DNA of 64,000 nucleotides from positions 124,001 to 188,000 of the forward strand of contig NW_026944383.1 in NCBI RefSeq assembly GCF_033439725.1, written 5' to 3'. A program made the position numbers and the translations under genes. Each line of letters starts with the position of its first letter. Within the stretch, counting starts at the first letter, position 1. The notes below the pieces were generated by a model. It worked only from the letters and a program-made list of their open reading frames with translations, was not told where the DNA came from and ran no database searches. The stretch is from Neurospora tetraspora. Taxonomy: Eukaryota; Ascomycota; Sordariomycetes; Sordariales; Sordariaceae. This document shows, one piece after another, positions 58,601 through 64,000 of this stretch.

Positions 58601-60972
58601 ACTGTTGATTTCCAAGTACCACCCTTTCTAGGACTTTTGGGCTAGCAGGACATGTGAAGTGATCACCAATACTACCTTACTCTATCAGTTGACAATACCG
58701 CACCTAAGTTGTCAGACGAACACTCCCTTCTTTACTGCCCGCTGTCGGCACGTTGCGTTTGTAAAAGCGTCGAGTAAAGGACAGTGGGTGCCACCCGCCC
58801 GGCCCAGCCAGGTTTCCCTTCTCACAAGGGTCGAGGCCATCCGTCGAGAATGGAGCTAAAACGAGCGCCCTTGGTGCCCTGCACGCTTCTGCACCAAGTA
58901 CCAGGAATTGCGTTGACCGAAACCGTTACCTGCTCAAAGCAGACTCGCTATTTCGCATAACGCAAGGAAACCTCAAGGGTCAATCTCAAACGGGCCGTTG
59001 GACTCGGGTCATACTAGAAGGTTGAATGCTTAACTTGTCAGCCTTAGAGGTACTGGTTTATCTTCATCATGCGACTAGCTTGGGATTAAGTATCTTGGTG
59101 ATTTGCGCGGGACTAGCGTCACCTAACAGGATCGTGATTGATGGAAGTTTGTTACCTACGATTTGGCATTTCAGGCTGACGGAGTGGCTCAACCGGCTTG
59201 GTACGGGGCGGGGGTAGGGAAGGACTATTACGGTAAACCTTCATGGTTTTCAGTAAATAAACAAATACCGAAATTTCCGTAATTTCCAGAGTCCGTGCAC
59301 ACTGCCCCCTCTAAGGCAGGTTGAGCTCGCCCAAGAAGACATTTTGGCACAGTTTCTCACGCAGCGAGTTGTCGAGTGTTGAGAATGGCCTTAGATCTTA
59401 TCATGCTGGTGTAAGAGGCTCTTTTACCAGGCAATTGTAGATGAAAATGACCTTGAAGTCCCAAAGATCGAGGACACAATGAGAAGGTATGGTTCGTGCT
59501 GTAAGGCATGGAAAATGATGGTGATGCTTTTCAGTAAATAGACGGAAATTTCTGTCACGTAAACCTTACGGTATATACCAGTCCCTCCCTAGGCGGGGGA
59601 AGGGGGGGCCTCGACTGCGGCTGTAAATACATTGATATGGCTCATCGGAATCTCGACCAGTGTCCATGACTCGAAAGAGGAAGCTGAAAGTTTGAAACAA
59701 AAGTTCACTAAAATGCCCCTCTACAGTGCCGGACCTCTCTGGCCCGGGCCCCGGCTGCCCCGTGCTTAGGTGGCTCACATCGCTTGTTGCCGGTGGCTGG
59801 TACACGGGCCTGCATTAACCGTGGCACGCGGGCCTCCCCTCCAATTCCCCTCCGTCCCGTCCCTTCCCCTCCCCGCACAAACCCTCCCATCTGTTATTTT
59901 GCACCAGGGCAAGCACCTGCGGGCAATTCACCTCGCTCTTGTTCAGGCAACACAGTGATCGAAAACCGCCCGCCTAATCGATTAGGATTTGTACGACAAC
60001 GTGAGTGGATAGGTTGGCACCTCAATTGCAGCATTGCTTGTGGGTTATAAACGGTACGGGTACGCGGCGGACCTTCCTTGTTCATCCCCACTACTGCTGC
60101 AGAACTTCACCCAGGAGCCGAAGAAAAATTTATTCCACACACAAATCTCAGTGGTCCGATTTGGCAAGGCACCGCAGTCCCCCTCCAACGAAATACTTTT
60201 TCCCTTTTGTTTTTTTTTCCCTTAACCAACCCTCTCCCCTCCCGCGTAACCCAACCCCATTTCTTACCACTTTACTCCTACAGACTGCATCCCGAGGCTG
60301 CCATCTTTAGGGTTATATCTCAACCTCTCGGTGGACCCAGCAACCTGTTATTGGACGCCCGCAGGACTCCAGGCATTCACTTTCGCATCCGACGCCAGGC
60401 GTGGGTGCCATCATCTGCTCTCCTCCGCTCTCTTCCGCTCTCCTCCCCCTCCTGGTTGATTCGCCTTCGTCTGCACCCTTGGTCGTCATCGACAACAGCC
60501 TGCACCTTCGATTAATCTTCTCGAGGCTCAGACAGCTCTGACACCTGTTGGACGCCCCGCAAGCGAGATCTTTTCCGACTGTGTACCCGTGCGCATCGGC
60601 AAGAATTTTGCGGTCGAGTCACCAAACACCTTCTCCAAAGGTCGTGCTCCTTGTTTTCGGCAACCTCTACGTTCTCTCAGACTTCGACCGAGACAAAACC
60701 GTCCAACCGAGTCCAGCTGCAGCAACAATCTGCCCCGCAGAACCCGACATCGAGTAGTCGCTCAAGATCGTCAAAGGCCTCAGCGCCGTCAGCAGATTGT
60801 CAGAGAGGAGAGGTAATTCTCGCCCTTCTCCGGACATCCGATTAACGCAGACAGCCTTAGTGAGCAGTCCAGCCGAGGCGACCGAGACCAACTTCCCGCG
60901 ATCGACCGAGCTTCCCCTCGATCAATCCATCGTCTTGCACCTTGCTTAACGCTCGTACCCGCCAAAAACAAA
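55622..60972. other. gene-poor intergenic region, 5.3 kb
   Basis: I see no supported gene. Features: a (ATCCG)n run at 57083-57104, a GGGGC array at 57409-57433, a telomere-type AACCCTAACCC at 58105-58115, and a pair of ~25-33-bp direct repeats at 59248-59280 and 59528-59552. The last ~0.5-0.9 kb should be the promoter and long leader of the La-motif gene. A possible leader intron (GGTAATTC donor near 60813, AACGCAGACAG acceptor near 60854) is consistent with the signals but unproven. Confidence 0.45.
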
Positions 60973-63921
60973 ATGTCGGGCACAACATTTTCCTACGCGC
61001 AAGCCGCGAAGGGTCAGGCTGCTACTCAGCCGAGCACCAAGGACGATGTGTCATCAGCCACTGCAGTACCGTCAGTAACCCCCAATGAGGCCGAGGTCAC
61101 CGAGGCCTCCGAAGCTGGCAAGACCACCCAAGCCCCTGTCGAACAATCGAAGCAGGATGCCGAGTCCTTGTCCGTTACCGCGCCAGCAACCGAAGAGACC
61201 AACAAGACGACTCGTGAGAATGAAGCGGCACCAGCACAGGCTCAACAGCAGTCGGAGGACAAGATTTCCAGGTCCGTGAGCCGCACTTCCCGGTCGAATG
61301 AGAGCACAGACGGCAGGAAAGGCCGGAAGGGCAAGAAGGCCCGGGGCAGTGAGAAAGAGTCTCAGAATGAGCAACAAGCCGAGGAGGAGAAGGAGAAGGT
61401 CAAGGAGGCGCCCAAGGTTATTCTCTCTGAAGCCCCACTGCCCGCGGTCAACATTTGGGCGCAAAGACAGGAAGCACAGGCCGCCAAGTTGAAGACTTCT
61501 CCGGCTCCTACTTCCGATGCTGTTTCCGCTGAGGCCAAGAAGCAAGACGGCGAGAGTCAAAGCACACCTGTAAATGGCGTGAATGGAGACAAACCTCATA
61601 AGAAGGCCACCGACCTCCCAAGAGCTGCCGATCAACATCAGCGTAGGAACGGCCCCCGGGGCGCGCGTGTGGACAAAGAGGACAAGAATGCGGTTGCTTT
61701 GCCTCCAGTGGCCGATGCCGCCTCGTGGCCGGACCCGAAGTCCGCGGCCAGCACCAGCACCGAGGCCCCCAAGGAAAAGGTTCAGGAAAAGACTGCCGAA
61801 AAGGAATCTCAGGAGGATTCGGGATCTTCCAAGAAGAAGACGTGGGTTACTGTTGACATTCAGCCTACCGTCGTTTTCAACACGCCGCTGCCACCGCGTG
61901 GTTCCAAGACTCGAGGCGGAGCTCGGGGTGGTCGTGAGCAAGGGTCTACAAGGCCGCATAACACCAATGCCACCAATGCCTCAAACGCCACTTCCCAGAA
62001 CGAAAGGGCACCGACAACCGGCGGTCCTAACGGGCACAAGCGTGCCGGATCCCGCTCCCGTGAGGGTAACATGCCTACGCGCGCGAACAACCAAGCTCAT
62101 GCTTCCAAGCGTACCTCTGTCGACGCAGCCTCCTCGAAGGATGCACGCAAACTGTCGGTTTCCGCGAACAACGAGCAAGCTCGCGAGTCAGGAGCTGAGA
62201 CATCCACTGTAAGTCGAAATCGTCCCCATTCTGCTGTGTATCGCACATCGCGGCCCCGTTATGGTAGTCAGAACCTAACATCCCTCCAGAACGCCACCAA
62301 GAAGGGATCGTCCGTCAAGGAAGGACAGAATGAGGCTGGGGCAACCTCCGAGGCAGGGCCTTCGTCGTCTTCCCGCCCCCATGAGCGTCATCACAAGGGA
62401 TCTGACTCCACCAAAGACGGAGCACATCACGGTGTGAACGGCCAGCAGTACTCTGGCCGCGAGGGTCGCCCTGAGCGTGGTCGTGGTGGATATCGCGGTC
62501 GCGGCGGCCACAATGGCACCTCTGGCTCTCACCAGTCTGGCTATATCGGCAACGGTCAGTATGGCCACTCGTCTTACCAATCACGTCAGCACAACTCCCC
62601 GCCCCAGCATGCTGGTCAGTTCTCCGGCTCTTACGGTCAGTCGTCTAGGGGCAGAGGCAAGTGGACTGGCTCGAACCAGAATGCTGACCGCAACGGATCC
62701 GCCCCTGCTTTTGCGCCGAGGATGGCTCAGCCCCACGAATACTCTGTGCCTCAGTACCCCGTGCCATATGTGTACTATCCGGCCTACGATCCCATGGTGC
62801 CAGTTATCAGGGCTCAGGTCGAGTACTATCTCTCGCTCGAGAACCTTTGCAAGGACACCTTCCTTCGTAGACACATGGATGGCTCTGGCTGGGTGTTCTT
62901 GGACGTGATCGCCAGCTTCAGGCGCATGCGCGAGCTCAGCAAGGATCGGGAGACTATTCGCTTCGCGTGCTCCCTCTCCGAAAAGGTTGAGTTTGTCATT
63001 GGCGAGGACGGCCATGAAAGACTTCGCAGCAAGGACTCATGGTCCAAGTTTGTTCTGCGGGAAGAAGACCGCCTCGAGCACCTCCGCCACAACGGACCGA
63101 CCAACTATGCTCCTTACCAAAGCCCATATCATCAGATGGCCCCTTACGGTGCTCCCGTAATTCCCCAGAACTACCCTGTGGCAGCCACGTACGCCGGCTA
63201 CCCCGAGGACCAGATGTTCCAGGCCGGATACGTGAATCCCGCTCACTACGACCCTGCCACCAACGGCTCTGCCGTCAATGGACATCAGCAGTTGTCGGCA
63301 GGTGTTCCTGACTACGCGCCCCCTGTGGCTGCGCTCACACTCGAGAGCTTGACAAACCTTTCTGATAACGCTGTTGAAAAGATGGTCGTCGTTCTTGCAT
63401 ATGACGACAAGGAAGGCCAGAGCTCTTCCGAAGCCACTGCTGTGGCCGGTTATGAGTCCAGTGGTTCGGGTCACGAGCAAAGGAATGGTGCCAATGGTGC
63501 CGCCGTCGAGAATGGCGTGAACGCTGCGGTCTGGCTTGATCAATACAGCCCCGAGTCTGCCAATGTTCGTATGGATCGCCAGCCTTACACCGTCGTTCGT
63601 CAAGCGGCTCTCAACCAGCGTCAAAAGGCCACCACTGGCGAGACTCCCAAAGAGATGCAGACCCTTTACGAGTTCTGGTCGAAGCTGCTCCTCAAGAACT
63701 TCAATGACAAGGTGTACTCCGAGTTCCGTACTTTGGCGCTCGAGGATGCGTCAAAGGAGGCCCCGAACAAGCAGGGTCTTAAGTGTCTTCTCGAGTACTA
63801 CAACAACATTCTGCTCAACAACGATATCCCGAAGCTGTGGCCCCAAGACCGCGCCGCCCCCGAGCTTCTCCAGCATCATTTCCAGGACGCACTGAGGGCT
63901 GATCGCGCTGGGTCTGCCTAA
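60973..63921 (+). CDS. La-motif RNA-binding protein, LARP1/Slf1-Sro9 type (982 aa, or 955 aa if spliced)
   Basis: Cytoplasmic La-related proteins bind mRNA and influence translation and stability. One open frame codes for 982 aa. The start reads MSGTTFSYAQAAKG; SYAQAA-type starts are common in fungal members. Residues 1 to about 590 are disordered and rich in Glu, Lys, Ala, Ser and Gln, with an RGG-like Gly/Arg/Tyr/Ser region (about 495-580). The La motif lies at about 609-690 (IRAQVEYYLSLENLCKDTFLRRHMD, WVFLDVIASFRRM). The C-terminal ~130 residues include FWSKLLLKNFNDKVYSEFR. An 81-nt stretch at 62209-62289 has all signals of an intron (GTAAGT, CTAAC, CCTCCAG), starts in phase 0 and has a length divisible by three, so both forms keep the frame. 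The class (LARP1-like versus Slf1/Sro9-like) is not settled. Confidence 0.88.
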   Translation: MSGTTFSYAQAAKGQAATQPSTKDDVSSATAVPSVTPNEAEVTEASEAGKTTQAPVEQSKQDAESLSVTAPATEETNKTTRENEAAPAQAQQQSEDKISRSVSRTSRSNESTDGRKGRKGKKARGSEKESQNEQQAEEEKEKVKEAPKVILSEAPLPAVNIWAQRQEAQAAKLKTSPAPTSDAVSAEAKKQDGESQSTPVNGVNGDKPHKKATDLPRAADQHQRRNGPRGARVDKEDKNAVALPPVADAASWPDPKSAASTSTEAPKEKVQEKTAEKESQEDSGSSKKKTWVTVDIQPTVVFNTPLPPRGSKTRGGARGGREQGSTRPHNTNATNASNATSQNERAPTTGGPNGHKRAGSRSREGNMPTRANNQAHASKRTSVDAASSKDARKLSVSANNEQARESGAETSTVSRNRPHSAVYRTSRPRYGSQNLTSLQNATKKGSSVKEGQNEAGATSEAGPSSSSRPHERHHKGSDSTKDGAHHGVNGQQYSGREGRPERGRGGYRGRGGHNGTSGSHQSGYIGNGQYGHSSYQSRQHNSPPQHAGQFSGSYGQSSRGRGKWTGSNQNADRNGSAPAFAPRMAQPHEYSVPQYPVPYVYYPAYDPMVPVIRAQVEYYLSLENLCKDTFLRRHMDGSGWVFLDVIASFRRMRELSKDRETIRFACSLSEKVEFVIGEDGHERLRSKDSWSKFVLREEDRLEHLRHNGPTNYAPYQSPYHQMAPYGAPVIPQNYPVAATYAGYPEDQMFQAGYVNPAHYDPATNGSAVNGHQQLSAGVPDYAPPVAALTLESLTNLSDNAVEKMVVVLAYDDKEGQSSSEATAVAGYESSGSGHEQRNGANGAAVENGVNAAVWLDQYSPESANVRMDRQPYTVVRQAALNQRQKATTGETPKEMQTLYEFWSKLLLKNFNDKVYSEFRTLALEDASKEAPNKQGLKCLLEYYNNILLNNDIPKLWPQDRAAPELLQHHFQDALRADRAGSA
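62209..62289 (+). other. probable in-frame intron (81 nt) inside the La-motif gene
   Basis: Donor ACT|GTAAGT, branch-like CCTAACA 14 bases before the acceptor, acceptor CTCCAG|AAC. Removal deletes exactly codons 413-439 and leaves the frame intact. The 27 encoded residues (VSRNRPHSAVYRTSRPRYG...) also look tolerable as protein. Confidence 0.6.
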
Positions 63922-64000
63922 ATTTGCCCCTGTTAGGTACAAGGCCGATGCGTTATCTGATTCCGTGTCGCGTACGGGGCTGGGGGGTATTCTAGATCGT
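63922..64000. other. 3' flank of the La-motif gene
   Basis: Presumed start of the 3' untranslated region; nothing else visible before the window ends. Confidence 0.5.

Noticed and set aside
28609-63921. Secondary-metabolite or other functional gene cluster
   Set aside because: The genes belong to unrelated housekeeping processes, with no biosynthetic core enzyme.

Overview
The window looks like nuclear DNA of a filamentous ascomycete, most likely a sordariomycete and probably Sordariales. The reasons are short introns with GTRNGT donors and CTRAC-type branch points, Pwp1, Prp16, Npr3 and Sft2 orthologues of fungal type, an uncharacterised protein of a kind I associate with Sordariomycetes, and a roughly 22 kb AT-rich block with the marks of repeat-induced point mutation (RIP). 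No species can be named from sequence alone.

Layout. 1-4.5 kb holds one gene for an uncharacterised Ser/Pro-rich protein (minus). 4.5-26.5 kb is a RIP-degraded repeat block. Inside it I can define a nested pair: a Ty1/copia element on the minus strand (143-bp LTRs at 4538-4680 and 20601-20743) is split by a 10.8-kb Ty3/gypsy chromovirus-type element on the plus strand (358-bp LTRs at 7807-8164 and 18284-18641, target duplication AATAT). The gypsy element carries an unusual extra reading frame of about 753 codons between pol and the 3' LTR. A third relic, not classified, fills 20.8-26.5 kb. Next to the block, at 27.1-27.4 kb, is a candidate Pol III-type structured RNA.

28.6-45.0 kb is a gene-dense housekeeping segment: pwp1 (ribosome biogenesis, minus) divergent from prp16 (splicing helicase, plus); the mitochondrial glycine-cleavage T-protein gene (plus); an ethanolamine kinase gene (minus); npr3 (nitrogen/TORC1 signalling, plus), which converges on a bHLH transcription factor gene (minus) with an unusually long loop. 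45-64 kb is gene-poor: sft2 (four exons, Golgi traffic), a decayed minus-strand gene at 53.4-54.4 kb, a 320-bp pogo-type MITE at 55.3 kb, and a La-motif RNA-binding protein gene at the right end that contains a well-formed 81-nt in-frame intron.

The genes do not form a pathway or a cluster; they are independent cellular genes. The most notable points are the nested RIP-mutated retroelements with the extra ORF, the uneven RIP on their LTR pairs, the candidate small RNA gene, the MITE and the decayed gene. All domain calls are from reading motifs by eye; no database search was run.
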